NCBI RefSeq assembly: GCF_021389975.1
Contig: NZ_CP089981.1
Span: 5,915,501 to 5,979,500, forward strand
DNA from: Fulvivirga ulvae
Lineage (GTDB): Bacteria > Bacteroidota > Bacteroidia > Cytophagales > Cyclobacteriaceae
Length of the DNA: 64,000 nt
Reading direction: 5' to 3'
How positions within the stretch are numbered: the first letter of the stretch is position 1; the number at the start of each line of letters is the position of its first letter. Below are positions 45,965-54,900 of this stretch, piece by piece. Both the position numbers and the translations under genes were made by a program. The notes under the pieces are model-generated. The model was not told where the DNA came from and searched no databases. It saw nothing but the letters and a program-made list of their open reading frames with translations.

Positions 45965-48900
45965 TTAAACATACTGCACCATTTTATGGGCCAGACTTAC
46001 ATTATCAGAAAGTAATTCATAAAAATCGTCTTTCTTCACTTTAAACAGAATAGTTTCTCTAACGGCGACTATCAGGTTAGACTTTAAATACCTTTGCGAG
46101 GTTATTAGTTCCCCTATAAATTCACCTTCTTTCGTTCCTCCTTTAATTGCTCCATTTTCATATATGTTTACAGAGCCTTTATATACTATATAAAAATTGT
46201 CATTATAATGTTCATCCACAGAAAGGGACTCACCCTCTTTTAACAGAACCTCCTCAATAATATCAACCACTCCCGAAATAACAAGTCCAAACACTCCGTC
46301 AAAAACATCGATTTGTTTTAAGAAGATCACCTTTTCAAATTTCATTGAACGCCAGTTGTAACTTCTGTTTGGCTGTTTCAGAATCAGCTCATCAAGTTCT
46401 TTCCTGACAGGTTCTTTTAGACGTTTCACATGTTCTTTATAGCCTTCAGGATCTATCTCATGAAGAGCCCAGGCCGCCATTTGTCTTACCATCCGGTCTG
46501 GATTAAATAAGTTAGCGATCAGGTCAAAACTAAACTCGGATATCTTCATCAATCCTATCTGGTAAAGGATGCAAGCCTTAGTCCATCTATTAGTTTGAGA
46601 AAAGTCACGGTTCAGCAAAAATTTAAGCACGAGTGTTGAGTCTATTCGTTCTCTCGGGAAAAACACCTCCAGTTTTTTAGCTTTTTCCTGATAAGAAAGA
46701 TCGTCCAGTACTGGTATGATCCTTTGCTTGAGGTCTTCTGATAGAAAAACATCCAGAAGCTCAATGGCATAGGTTACTCCTTCATTGGTCCTGCTTTCAA
46801 TATTCTCCTTAACCAGCTGTATAGACTTGCTGTCATAAAGCATAGACAGCAGCATATAAATATGGTCAATATCATATTCAATTTCTTCCTCAAGAGCTTT
46901 TTTGATTTCTTTGCCAAAGAAATCAGTGCTAATCTCATTTATAGCTCCAATATTCCAGGCTATGTCTTCAATATCGGACTCTATAGCATATTTTATACGT
47001 GGTATCTGTGTTACGCTGGCTTTAAACCCACTGGTACCAAGAGCCAGCAAAACCTGCGAAACAATAACTTTATCAGGGTAATCAATCTTATGCCACAATA
47101 CCTCCAGGGCCTTATCTCCACCAATACGTCCGATGATTTTAATGATCTTTACCATAGCCGCTGTACTCTGGCCGGACTTATAGAAAGCGCTATCAAGAGC
47201 TGTAAGCGTATTTAATCCAATGAGGGTAAGTGCATTTGCCGCCTGTACACTATAAGCCGCGTTGCTCAGATTTTCAATGAGGGCGTTCAGCACCTCGTGG
47301 TTATATTTCTTCTGGGCAGTCTTAATAGCTGTATTCCTGACCTTGGCATCAATATCGTGTAGCAATTCGATCAGGAAAGAGGTACTCTCCTCATCGGTAG
47401 TATTGCTCAGAAGTTCGGCGGCATATTGACGATCCTCTCCCCGTTCAGATTTGCAGAGTTTGTTTAACCTGTTCTTGGATATATCACCTGATTTAAAAAG
47501 ATCCATGATATCATTGCCGCTCACCATATGTTTTCCATCCGCTTCACTTTCCTTATTCAGGCTAATAACATAACGATCCGAAACAGACAAACCCTTCAGT
47601 TCATTCATTTTTAATTGAGCAAAATCCCGGATATCGCCTGAGTTATGCCCCATTAGCGTATTGATATGAGCAGGCAATAACTGTGGTTCTACTTTTTCAA
47701 GCAATTTAAAAGAGAATATAACTTTATTGGTCTGTATATCCTTTAGGGCCTTTTGTAAACGGGTTAGCAACTTTTCTGTAGGGGTAAGTGGTAGTTCTTC
47801 ACTTGACATCTGTTGGTCCTGAAGCTTGAGTTTGATCCGGTTTCTATACTCATTGTAGAGCTTACCAATGAGTAAAAAGTACCCTACCAGGATAAATACA
47901 AGGGCGTAAGAGTAATGAATAAGTTCAAAATATGAAAGAAGAGAGAGCCCGATAATAACTACACCTGCAATAAATCTGGAAGCTTCATTTACCACACCCT
48001 CCACTTTTGCCTGAATGTCAAAACGGATACGGTTGTCAAGTGGCATGAAATACAGCTTAAAGGTGGGATTTTCAAGAGAATCACGTAACGAGAAATTAAA
48101 AAGCCTGCTTAAGGCAATAAACAGGAAAAACCATATAAAAGATGTGCCTGCATCAATGGTATAACCAAATACGCTTCCAGCTATAATCGCTCCTATTGTA
48201 AACAAAGCCAGTATGACCGGCAATATGACCAGTGAAATCTTCAGACCATATTCTCCTATGATGCGGTCATTCACAAAAGTCTGTAGCAACAAGCCGAGAA
48301 TAAGGATGGAGCCATTGAAAATGGCTAGAAAATTCCTTAACTCATTTTCATCAGGGTACTGCTGGGCTACCACATTTTGAAAGGAGTATTGCACAAAGGT
48401 GAAAGCCACCATCGAAAAAAGAAGGAACGTGGATAAAAGTCGTACATATTTATCTTTGGCAAGATTTCTAAAGCCTGTTCCTGTCTGTTCACTTTTACTG
48501 GTCGAAATTTCAGCTTTTTTCAGATCATACTTCAGAGTAATGGCTGCAAGAAAGCCTAATGAAATCAAAATGCTTACCCCACTAATCAATAAGTAGTTGG
48601 AGGTATTGGGAATGAAGGATTCTAAAAATGGAATAGCAAATGATGTCAGAATTGCCGCAGAAAGCTGTCCTATATCAATACCCCCAATGATCCTTTTTGA
48701 CTGCCTCAAATCAAACATCCGGCCAAATATGCCCCAGAAACCCAATAAAGAAACTGCCAGAATCGGCCCAATCATGGCAAACATCAGAAATATCAGGTAG
48801 TCCTGCCAGGACGGGTCGGAAAGTTTAAAGGATGCAAAAATACAGGCTGTAAAAAGAAAAACCCCTATAAGATTACCCAGTGCCAGCTTTGCAAAGGATA

Positions 48901-49129
48901 TCCGCGTCTGAAGTGCAGCAAAAAGGAACGTGATAATAACTCCTAAAAACCCGGATACCATTATAGCCTCTTTGAGATACTCTTCGAGCCGGTTCAGAAA
49001 CAATGTTTCAGCACTTACCTGATAAGTTGCCAAAAAAATCCCCATAAAGAAGCCCTTGCCTAAAAGCAGCAACACTTGATTTTCTTCGTCGGGCCTCACA
49101 TTTAAGGCTAAAAATAAGGCTTTGAACAT
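45965..49129 (-). CDS. Nucleotide-transporter-like membrane protein with HEAT and cNMP-binding domains
   Basis: 1054 residues. About twelve membrane spans cover residues 18-430 in an MFS/ATP-ADP-translocase-like (TLC/NTT) arrangement. A long HEAT-repeat solenoid follows (about 490-900; RNTAIKTAQKKYNHEVLNAL-type units). The C-terminal cyclic-nucleotide-binding-like domain (about 925-1054) has GEFIGELITSQRYLKSNLIVAV matching the phosphate-binding cassette position. Such fusions occur in Bacteroidota and cyanobacteria. The classical cassette Arg/Ser-Ala pair appears altered, so cNMP binding is uncertain. It ends 140 bp before the STAND gene on the same strand and may be co-transcribed with it. 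Neither ATP/ADP exchange nor ligand has been shown by anything here. Confidence 0.8.
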   Translation of the reverse strand: MFKALFLALNVRPDEENQVLLLLGKGFFMGIFLATYQVSAETLFLNRLEEYLKEAIMVSGFLGVIITFLFAALQTRISFAKLALGNLIGVFLFTACIFASFKLSDPSWQDYLIFLMFAMIGPILAVSLLGFWGIFGRMFDLRQSKRIIGGIDIGQLSAAILTSFAIPFLESFIPNTSNYLLISGVSILISLGFLAAITLKYDLKKAEISTSKSEQTGTGFRNLAKDKYVRLLSTFLLFSMVAFTFVQYSFQNVVAQQYPDENELRNFLAIFNGSILILGLLLQTFVNDRIIGEYGLKISLVILPVILALFTIGAIIAGSVFGYTIDAGTSFIWFFLFIALSRLFNFSLRDSLENPTFKLYFMPLDNRIRFDIQAKVEGVVNEASRFIAGVVIIGLSLLSYFELIHYSYALVFILVGYFLLIGKLYNEYRNRIKLKLQDQQMSSEELPLTPTEKLLTRLQKALKDIQTNKVIFSFKLLEKVEPQLLPAHINTLMGHNSGDIRDFAQLKMNELKGLSVSDRYVISLNKESEADGKHMVSGNDIMDLFKSGDISKNRLNKLCKSERGEDRQYAAELLSNTTDEESTSFLIELLHDIDAKVRNTAIKTAQKKYNHEVLNALIENLSNAAYSVQAANALTLIGLNTLTALDSAFYKSGQSTAAMVKIIKIIGRIGGDKALEVLWHKIDYPDKVIVSQVLLALGTSGFKASVTQIPRIKYAIESDIEDIAWNIGAINEISTDFFGKEIKKALEEEIEYDIDHIYMLLSMLYDSKSIQLVKENIESRTNEGVTYAIELLDVFLSEDLKQRIIPVLDDLSYQEKAKKLEVFFPRERIDSTLVLKFLLNRDFSQTNRWTKACILYQIGLMKISEFSFDLIANLFNPDRMVRQMAAWALHEIDPEGYKEHVKRLKEPVRKELDELILKQPNRSYNWRSMKFEKVIFLKQIDVFDGVFGLVISGVVDIIEEVLLKEGESLSVDEHYNDNFYIVYKGSVNIYENGAIKGGTKEGEFIGELITSQRYLKSNLIVAVRETILFKVKKDDFYELLSDNVSLAHKMVQYV

Positions 49130-49309
49130 CCTTAAAATTAAAAAATACTTATTCGGGTCAGTTTATCACGAAAAGTTATACATACCCCTAGTAAATTACA
49201 ACTATTTCAGTCGTATTTAAATGTATTTTTTCAGGAATATCTAAAATCTCGATGGTTTAAGTGTTTAAACTCTATAGTTCGCAGGTAATCGATTGAACTT
49301 CATAGTAAT

Positions 49310-49337
49310 AAAAAAAGCAACTCCGAAGGAGCTGCTT
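49310..49337 (-). terminator. Terminator of the ompH-like gene
   Basis: Read on the minus strand, AAGCAGCTCC (49337-49328) and GGAGTTGCTT (49324-49315) pair with one mismatch around a UUC loop, followed by a T run (49316-49310). The remaining gap to the next gene (49130-49309) shows nothing further. Confidence 0.85.
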
Positions 49338-49360
49338 TCAAACAATTATTGAATTGAGTT

Positions 49361-49990
49361 TTAATTTACGGCGGTGGTATCAGTATTTGTTTTATCTGTT
49401 ACTACTTCCTTTTCTTTTTTGTATGCATCGTTGAGTCCGCTGATTACCGCATTGGTAATATTCATGCTGTCGGACGCATATAAAACATCACTCCCCTGAT
49501 TGTACTTAACCACCATTTGCAGGCCATGGTTTTGGCTATAATCATTAAGGAATGAAGTTATTTTCTCATAAAGCTCCTGATTGATTTTAGACTCTTCTTT
49601 GATCAGATCCTGGGAAAGGCTCTCCTGATACATTCTAAGGTTCTGTTGCTTCTTCATCAGGTTTTCTTCAACTGCTTTTGCCTGACCGATAGTAAGGTTA
49701 TTCACATTTCTTTGGTAATCATTTACTTCTTTTTGAAGCCCCTGAGCTCTGCTCTTATATTCATCTTCAAGCTTTTGGCCTTTTTCCTGAAGTTTTTCCT
49801 GCATTTCCTTAAAGAAATCATAGTTGCTGAGTACTGAATCCGCGTTAATATATGCAACCGAATATTCTGCAGACTCTATCATACCAGGCTCTTGTTCGGG
49901 CTCACTTTTTTTACCGGAAAAATGAAGGTAGAATAATACACCTACTGCTACCAACAATATGATATTGAGTACTAAGGATAAATTTTTCAC
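49361..49990 (-). CDS. OmpH/Skp-family periplasmic chaperone-like protein
   Basis: 209 residues. A hydrophobic N-terminal segment (about 5-25) without a clear cleavage site suggests a membrane-anchored form. The OmpH body (about 42-185) begins SVAYINADSVLSNYDFFKEM and continues as a Lys/Glu/Gln-rich coiled coil, the prongs that hold unfolded outer-membrane proteins. It ends in VVKYNQGSDVLYASDSMNIT, the returning beta strand of the family. The C-terminal tail is Thr/Asn-rich. Monocistronic with its own terminator. Confidence 0.88.
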   Translation of the reverse strand: MKNLSLVLNIILLVAVGVLFYLHFSGKKSEPEQEPGMIESAEYSVAYINADSVLSNYDFFKEMQEKLQEKGQKLEDEYKSRAQGLQKEVNDYQRNVNNLTIGQAKAVEENLMKKQQNLRMYQESLSQDLIKEESKINQELYEKITSFLNDYSQNHGLQMVVKYNQGSDVLYASDSMNITNAVISGLNDAYKKEKEVVTDKTNTDTTAVN

Positions 49991-50071
49991 TTTAATAGTT
50001 TTTTAGATTTAAAATGGTGGCAAAGAAAATAAAGATTCCACAGAATTACCAAACAATTTTAAAGATGCCCT

Positions 50072-50791
50072 TTATTTATTTTCCTGATCAAGAGGATATT
50101 TTATAATGTAGTGTTGATCTTTTGGGGCCTCATCATGTGGTTCAACGGGCTTTGGCTTATAGTAATAAGTAAATTGGCTACGGTGATTATCAGCGGGCTG
50201 GTCTTCTTCGGGTTCAAGTTTCGCAAGATCACCCATTCGATAGTTTCTAAAATATATTGCGCAAAAAATCCCGGCAATAGCTCCCATAAGGTGCGACTCC
50301 CAGGAAATCCCGGTATCTTCGGGTATCATACCCGTGAGAAAAGTACCTCCATAAAGGAACAATACTATAAATGAGATGGCAAGGGTGCTGGAATCACGCC
50401 TGAAAAACCCGCTGAACAACAGAAAGGTAAGCAAACCGTAGACTACACCGCTGGCTCCTATATGGTATGCATCACGCGCAGCAATCCACACCCAAAAACC
50501 GGTGATCAAGTAAATTAAAAGTACTACCCAAACTGCAATTCTGTCATAAAAGTAAAATAGGCCTACACCAAGAATTGTTATTGGAAGTGTGTTGGAGAGC
50601 AGGTGATAGATATCGCCGTGAATCAACGGGGCAGTAAAAATCCCAACAGAGCCACTCAATGTTCTGGGTAAAATCCCGAATTCACCAAAACTATAATCAA
50701 ATATGAATTCAACAATCTTAATTCCCCATATGAGGGCTACAAAAGCCAGAGTATAGTAAATACTCCTTCGTAATTTGATACCCTCACGCAT
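50072..50791 (-). CDS. Rhomboid-family intramembrane serine protease (second copy)
   Basis: 239 residues, about six spans. Ser114 lies in HIGASGVVYG and His167 in GISWESHLMGA; GDIYHLLSNT supplies the conserved His/Asn region. A cytoplasmic tail of about 50 residues (EPEEDQPADNHRSQ onwards, charged) is absent from the paralogue at 20155-20712. The core is clearly the same family, with matching residue spacing. It starts 4 bp after a gene for an acidic cytosolic protein, mirroring the small-gene-plus-rhomboid layout of the first copy. Confidence 0.92.
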   Translation of the reverse strand: MREGIKLRRSIYYTLAFVALIWGIKIVEFIFDYSFGEFGILPRTLSGSVGIFTAPLIHGDIYHLLSNTLPITILGVGLFYFYDRIAVWVVLLIYLITGFWVWIAARDAYHIGASGVVYGLLTFLLFSGFFRRDSSTLAISFIVLFLYGGTFLTGMIPEDTGISWESHLMGAIAGIFCAIYFRNYRMGDLAKLEPEEDQPADNHRSQFTYYYKPKPVEPHDEAPKDQHYIIKYPLDQENK

Positions 50792-50795
50792 AGTT

Positions 50796-51383
50796 TTATA
50801 TTACTTTCTCATTCTCTTCTTCTAGTTGAAAACTGTATAATGTCTCATCTAGTTCCAAGGTGTCTTCATTATAATCTTTGACGAAACGAGAGATTACCTC
50901 AGGGGTGATTTTATCAACGTTCAAGGCAACATCCAGGCCAATGCCAAAATCGATATGAAGGTCAATTTCAACATGTTCTTTAACCTTTACTTCGCCTTCT
51001 TCTTCAAGTTCCATTATTACTTCTGCCATGTAAAGACCTATTTCTTCTTCAAGGTCATCCAGAGCGGCCAAATCTCCATTTTCATCCTCCTCATACTTAA
51101 TTTGCTTGTATTCAGGAAAATGCTGCGCTGCCCTATGCTCGGCTATTTCATAGAGTTCGCTATTGTGGTGCAACCGTAAAGTAAATATGACCGCATCATA
51201 GATCACCTCCTTACCTTCGTACATTCCTATGAAGTAAAAATTAACATAGTCATCAGATTTATCTTCTGATTCTACAATCATATAATTCCGGCTTTTCTTT
51301 TTCATTTTTTCCCGGTACTCCTGTACTAGCTGCGGGTCGAATCCTTTATTAACAGCAGTCATAACTAATGATTTAAAATTCAA
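50796..51383 (-). CDS. Hypothetical acidic protein upstream of rhomboid
   Basis: 195 residues, strongly acidic, no signal peptide or membrane span. An alpha/beta region (about 35-95; NYMIVESEDKSDDYVNFYFIG) precedes Asp/Glu-rich helices (EEDENGDLAALDDLEEEIG). No family is recognised. An ATG at 51362 (residue 8) is an equally possible start. It is in an operon with the rhomboid (4-bp gap), suggesting a functional link. Confidence 0.7.
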   Translation of the reverse strand: MNFKSLVMTAVNKGFDPQLVQEYREKMKKKSRNYMIVESEDKSDDYVNFYFIGMYEGKEVIYDAVIFTLRLHHNSELYEIAEHRAAQHFPEYKQIKYEEDENGDLAALDDLEEEIGLYMAEVIMELEEEGEVKVKEHVEIDLHIDFGIGLDVALNVDKITPEVISRFVKDYNEDTLELDETLYSFQLEEENEKVI

Positions 51384-51444
51384 TAAATTGGATATTTAAT
51401 ATACTCCAAATTCATTTTATTAACAAGCTTTAAACACGTGATTA

Positions 51445-51798
51445 TTATCTATTGTTCTTCCTTTTTTTATCATTCCCTGAAAAAAGGTAATTAATTATGG
51501 ACATAATAATGCCAAACAATAATGCCCACCAAAATCCATCTACTTCAAAACCAGGAATAACGGCATCAGCCAGCAAAATAATAACGGCATTGATAACCAG
51601 AAGAAAAATTCCTAATGTAACTATTGTGATGGGTATAGTAAGTATAATCAAGACAGGCTTAACAATAGCATTGAGTATGGCCAAAACAACAGCCACGATA
51701 AGAGCCACGATAAAACCATCCACTTCCACCCCATCAAGCAGATAGTCTGTAAGGAGTACGGCAATGGCTGACAAAAACAGTCTGGCTAGAAAGTTCAT
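51445..51798 (-). CDS. Holin-like four-TM membrane protein (phage holin family IV type)
   Basis: 117 residues with four hydrophobic segments: about 3-20, 28-47, 48-75 and 88-107. The pattern LLTDYLLDGVEVDGFIVALIVAVVLAILNAIVKP is typical of the widespread chromosomal DUF360/holin IV family. A basic tail (DKKRKNNR) ends the protein. Despite the name, chromosomal members have no shown lytic role and no phage genes are near. Divergent from the M28 peptidase gene. Confidence 0.85.
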   Translation of the reverse strand: MNFLARLFLSAIAVLLTDYLLDGVEVDGFIVALIVAVVLAILNAIVKPVLIILTIPITIVTLGIFLLVINAVIILLADAVIPGFEVDGFWWALLFGIIMSIINYLFSGNDKKRKNNR

Positions 51799-51990
51799 TC
51801 TAATACAGTTTGAAGGTTAAATACAAAACTGCTATTAAGATAAATAAATCAGAAAGTTTATTCATATACTCTCGCTGTCATTTAAAAATATATTCACGGC
51901 TTTGTAGGGCATCATACAACAAGCCCTTTTGAGAATTAATAAAAAAACACCATATTCAACGTCCATTCTCTAAACAAAGTAATCTTTGAA

Positions 51991-53388
51991 ATGAATATCC
52001 TCAACCTAACCGCGGCCATATTATTTCTATCAGTGTTTACAGCTTGCCAGCAAAGCTCAAAAGCACCTGCTGATAACAGTATTAAAACAGATAAAATCGC
52101 TGCAAAAAGTGAAATAATAGCCAACATGCTCGATAACGTATCCGCTGACAGTATCGAGGCCACTGTTCGAAAGCTGGTTAGTTTTGGTACCCGGCATTCG
52201 CTAAGTGAAACAAAAAGTGATTCGTTTGGAATAGGTGCCGCCAGAAGGTGGGTCAAGAGCCAATTTGACAGGTATGCAGACCATAGCAACGGCAGGATGC
52301 TAGTCAGACTGGATCCGTTTATTGTACCGCCCGGACGTAGAATACCCTATGAAGTAGAAATGAAAAATGTAATGGCCACACTGAAAGGTTCAGATGCTGA
52401 TGACGATCGAATCTTTGTTATTAGCGGTCACCTCGATAGTCGTGTATCCGATGTAATGGATAGTATCTCAGCTGCCCCAGGTGCTAATGACGATGCTTCC
52501 GGCGTGGCTTTGGTTATGGAGCTTGCACGCGTAATGTCTGCCACCGAGTTTCCATCTACTATCATATTTCTTGCCGTGCAGGGTGAAGAGCAGGGGTTGC
52601 TTGGTGCAGCCCACCTGGCAGAAAAGCTAAGAAGTGATAGTGCTAATGTAGTGGCCATGTTTAACAATGACATGGTGGGAAACACCTTCTCCAGCGAAAC
52701 AGAACTAAAGAATGACTCTTCTGTAAGGGTATTCAGTGAAACTATACCTGTATATGAAACTGAAGAAATGGAAAAACTAAGAAAGTACTCGGGTTCTGAA
52801 AACGACAGCCGCTCCAGGCAACTGGCAAGATATATTAAGGAGACCGGCGAGTATTATGTTGATAATTTCAATGTGACACTTAACTATAGAATGGACAGAT
52901 ACCTTCGTGGCGGCGACCATCTTCCGTTCAGCAAAAGTGGGTTTGCTGCCATAAGGTTTTGCGAGATGAATGAAAACTACTATTATCAACATCAGGATGT
53001 ACGCACCGAAAACAACCAGCAGTATGGCGACCTTCCGCAGTACGTAAATTATGAGTACGCAGCTCAAATCGCCCGGATAAACCTTGCGGCACTTGCCAGT
53101 CTTGCCCTGGCTCCATATGAACCTGAAAACGTGGGATTACAGGTTGACCTGGGCAACACTACTACCCTTGTTTGGAGTGCCCCAAATAAAGGTAAAGCTC
53201 CCAAAGGCTATAACATACTGATCAGGGAAACCTATCAGCCTCTGTGGGAAAAGAAAATATTTGTTAGTGATACCACCGCGACTATTCCGCATTCAAAGGA
53301 TAACTTTTTCTTTGCAGTACAGTCTGTCGGGGAAAAAGGCGCCCTAAGTCTTCCGGTATTTCCGGCACCGGTACGTGAACAGCCGTAG
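51991..53388 (+). CDS. M28-family zinc metallopeptidase lipoprotein
   Basis: 465 residues with a lipoprotein signal (FTAC, Cys19). The M28 domain shows the two-zinc set: His147 and Asp149 (ISGHLDSR), bridging Asp167 (GANDDASG), catalytic Glu199 and ligand Glu200 (GEEQGLLG), Asp227 (NNDMVGN) and the last His in RGGDHLPF. It therefore looks active, probably as an aminopeptidase at the envelope. A C-terminal fibronectin III-like domain (about 375-465; TTTLVWSAPNKGKAPKGYN) follows, consistent with substrate or surface binding. Monocistronic. Confidence 0.93.
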   Translation: MNILNLTAAILFLSVFTACQQSSKAPADNSIKTDKIAAKSEIIANMLDNVSADSIEATVRKLVSFGTRHSLSETKSDSFGIGAARRWVKSQFDRYADHSNGRMLVRLDPFIVPPGRRIPYEVEMKNVMATLKGSDADDDRIFVISGHLDSRVSDVMDSISAAPGANDDASGVALVMELARVMSATEFPSTIIFLAVQGEEQGLLGAAHLAEKLRSDSANVVAMFNNDMVGNTFSSETELKNDSSVRVFSETIPVYETEEMEKLRKYSGSENDSRSRQLARYIKETGEYYVDNFNVTLNYRMDRYLRGGDHLPFSKSGFAAIRFCEMNENYYYQHQDVRTENNQQYGDLPQYVNYEYAAQIARINLAALASLALAPYEPENVGLQVDLGNTTTLVWSAPNKGKAPKGYNILIRETYQPLWEKKIFVSDTTATIPHSKDNFFFAVQSVGEKGALSLPVFPAPVREQP

Positions 53389-53469
53389 TATCTTCAACCG
53401 GCAAACATTGGAATAAGGGTATTAATTAATATCTACACTCGATGGTAATATATTCAACTCTGTGCTGCG

Positions 53470-53979
53470 TCAATCATACCATTGGGCATACATAGGGTAA
53501 TTTCTGGCGGTTCTTTGGATCACCTCAAGCATTTCCGGGCCGGTATCTTTAACTTTTTTTGCAGGTACGCCCGCATAAATAGAATTTGCTTCCACCACCG
53601 TACCGGGTAAAATAATGGCCCCTGCTGCAATGACAGCCCCGCTATGAACCACTGCATCATCCATAATAATTGCACCCATCCCTACCAGCACATTATCATG
53701 GATGGTACAGCCATGAACTATGGCATTATGAGCAATTGACACCTTGCTCCCGATCACCGTTTTGGCTTTTTGGTAGGTGCAGTGTATGATTGCCCCATCC
53801 TGAATATTGGTATCGTTACCAATAGTAATCGAATGAACATCACCCCTTACCACTGCATTAAACCATACGGTACAATTATCTCCCATGGTCACATCTCCGA
53901 CCACCGTTGCATTCTCTGCCAGAAAACATTTTTCGCCAAATTTTGGTGCTACTCCTTTAATTTCCTTTATTAGTGCCAT
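53470..53979 (-). CDS. Gamma-carbonic-anhydrase-like hexapeptide-repeat protein
   Basis: 169 residues folding as a left-handed beta helix (repeated small-hydrophobic-G-x hexapeptides) with a C-terminal helix (PEMLEVIQRTARNYP). The three zinc His positions of the gamma class are present: His66 (IIHCTY), His84 (IAHNA) and His89 (IVHGC). Many family members (YrdA/PaaY type) show weak or no carbonic anhydrase activity, so the catalytic role is unproven. Divergent from the YceI gene. Confidence 0.9.
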   Translation of the reverse strand: MALIKEIKGVAPKFGEKCFLAENATVVGDVTMGDNCTVWFNAVVRGDVHSITIGNDTNIQDGAIIHCTYQKAKTVIGSKVSIAHNAIVHGCTIHDNVLVGMGAIIMDDAVVHSGAVIAAGAIILPGTVVEANSIYAGVPAKKVKDTGPEMLEVIQRTARNYPMYAQWYD

Positions 53980-54082
53980 ATTTTTAATGTTTGAACAATA
54001 TTAGTTATCGCTATAATTTATAAATTTGTTATGCTAAGTATACTTTATAGCTAGCAATTTAAACCAACTAAAAAGAAGACAC

Positions 54083-54814
54083 ATGAAGAATTTGAATTTT
54101 TTGGGTTTTGCAGCCTTCGTTATTATCGCGGCGGCATGCGGCCAACAGAAAGAAGGAACTGATGCCGAGGTCTCCGAAGCTAAGGAAGTTACAGAGGTAG
54201 GCACCTCTGAGTCTTTCAGCATCAATAAGGAAGAAAGTAAAATAACCTGGATCGGAAGCAAACCCACCGGTAAGCATAATGGAATAATACCAATTGCCTC
54301 TGGAGACATTGCCGTAGAAGATAATCAGGTTGTTGGCGGAACTATTGTTATTAATGTAGCCGAAATAGACAATGAGGACTTGAAAGAAGATGCTGACAGC
54401 CACGGTAAGTTGGTTGGTCACCTAAAGTCGGAAGATTTTTTTGACACCCAAAACCACCCTACCGCTGAGTTTGTGATTACATCGGTTAAACCTTACAGCA
54501 AAGAGGATTCTGTAAAAGTAAAAGAAGAATTTGATACTCAATACAAACCTGCATCGGCTAAAGAACATATGGTAGCTTCACCTACGCATAAAGTGACAGG
54601 AAACTTAACTATGCGTGGTAAGAGCTTGAGTATATCCTTTCCGGCCAACGTGCAGGTTCAGGGTGACAAGGTTACTGCCAAAGCCAAATTTAACATTGAC
54701 AGGACTCTTTGGGGACTCCAATACAATAACGAAGCTGATGTAGTGGATAAAGCAAAAGATAAGTTCATCTATAATACAGTTAATGTTGGCTTTGATATTG
54801 TGGCCGGCAATTAG
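54083..54814 (+). CDS. YceI-family lipoprotein
   Basis: 243 residues with a lipobox AAAC (Cys19) and a short acidic linker. A YceI beta-barrel domain (about 48-240) starts SESFSINKEESKITWIGSKPTGKHNG and includes HLKSEDFFDTQNHPTAEF and LTMRGKSLSISFP. YceI proteins hold isoprenoid-type lipids in their pocket; here the ligand is unknown. The insertion of charged residues at about 140-170 is longer than in short YceI members. It ends with a strong terminator. Confidence 0.93.
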   Translation: MKNLNFLGFAAFVIIAAACGQQKEGTDAEVSEAKEVTEVGTSESFSINKEESKITWIGSKPTGKHNGIIPIASGDIAVEDNQVVGGTIVINVAEIDNEDLKEDADSHGKLVGHLKSEDFFDTQNHPTAEFVITSVKPYSKEDSVKVKEEFDTQYKPASAKEHMVASPTHKVTGNLTMRGKSLSISFPANVQVQGDKVTAKAKFNIDRTLWGLQYNNEADVVDKAKDKFIYNTVNVGFDIVAGN

Positions 54815-54840
54815 TCATAAATCCCTGACAAACACATACG

Positions 54841-54872
54841 GAGGGACTGTTTTATAAGCAGTCCCTCTTTTT
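54841..54872 (+). terminator. Terminator of the YceI gene
   Basis: GAGGGACTG (54841-54849) and CAGTCCCTC (54859-54867) form a perfect 9-bp stem with a 9-nt loop, followed by TTTTT. Confidence 0.93.
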
Positions 54873-54875
54873 ATT

Positions 54876-54883
54876 TACTTTTG
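54876..54883 (+). promoter_or_regulatory. -7 promoter element of pabB
   Basis: TACTTTTG matches TAnnTTTG exactly. It begins 3 bp after the yceI terminator and ends 17 bp before the TTG start at 54901, implying a very short leader. Confidence 0.55.
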
Positions 54884-54900
54884 CCAAAAACACGCTGCAG

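Noticed and set aside
51445..51798. Holin-like protein as evidence of a prophage
   Set aside because: The family is common on bacterial chromosomes and no phage structural, integrase or lysis genes are nearby.
51975..51991. TAATCTTTG and the CAAAG/CTTTG inverted repeat just before the M28 peptidase ATG, as a leaderless promoter
   Set aside because: The element would end 2 bp before the start codon and has wrong internal spacing; no -33 partner is present.
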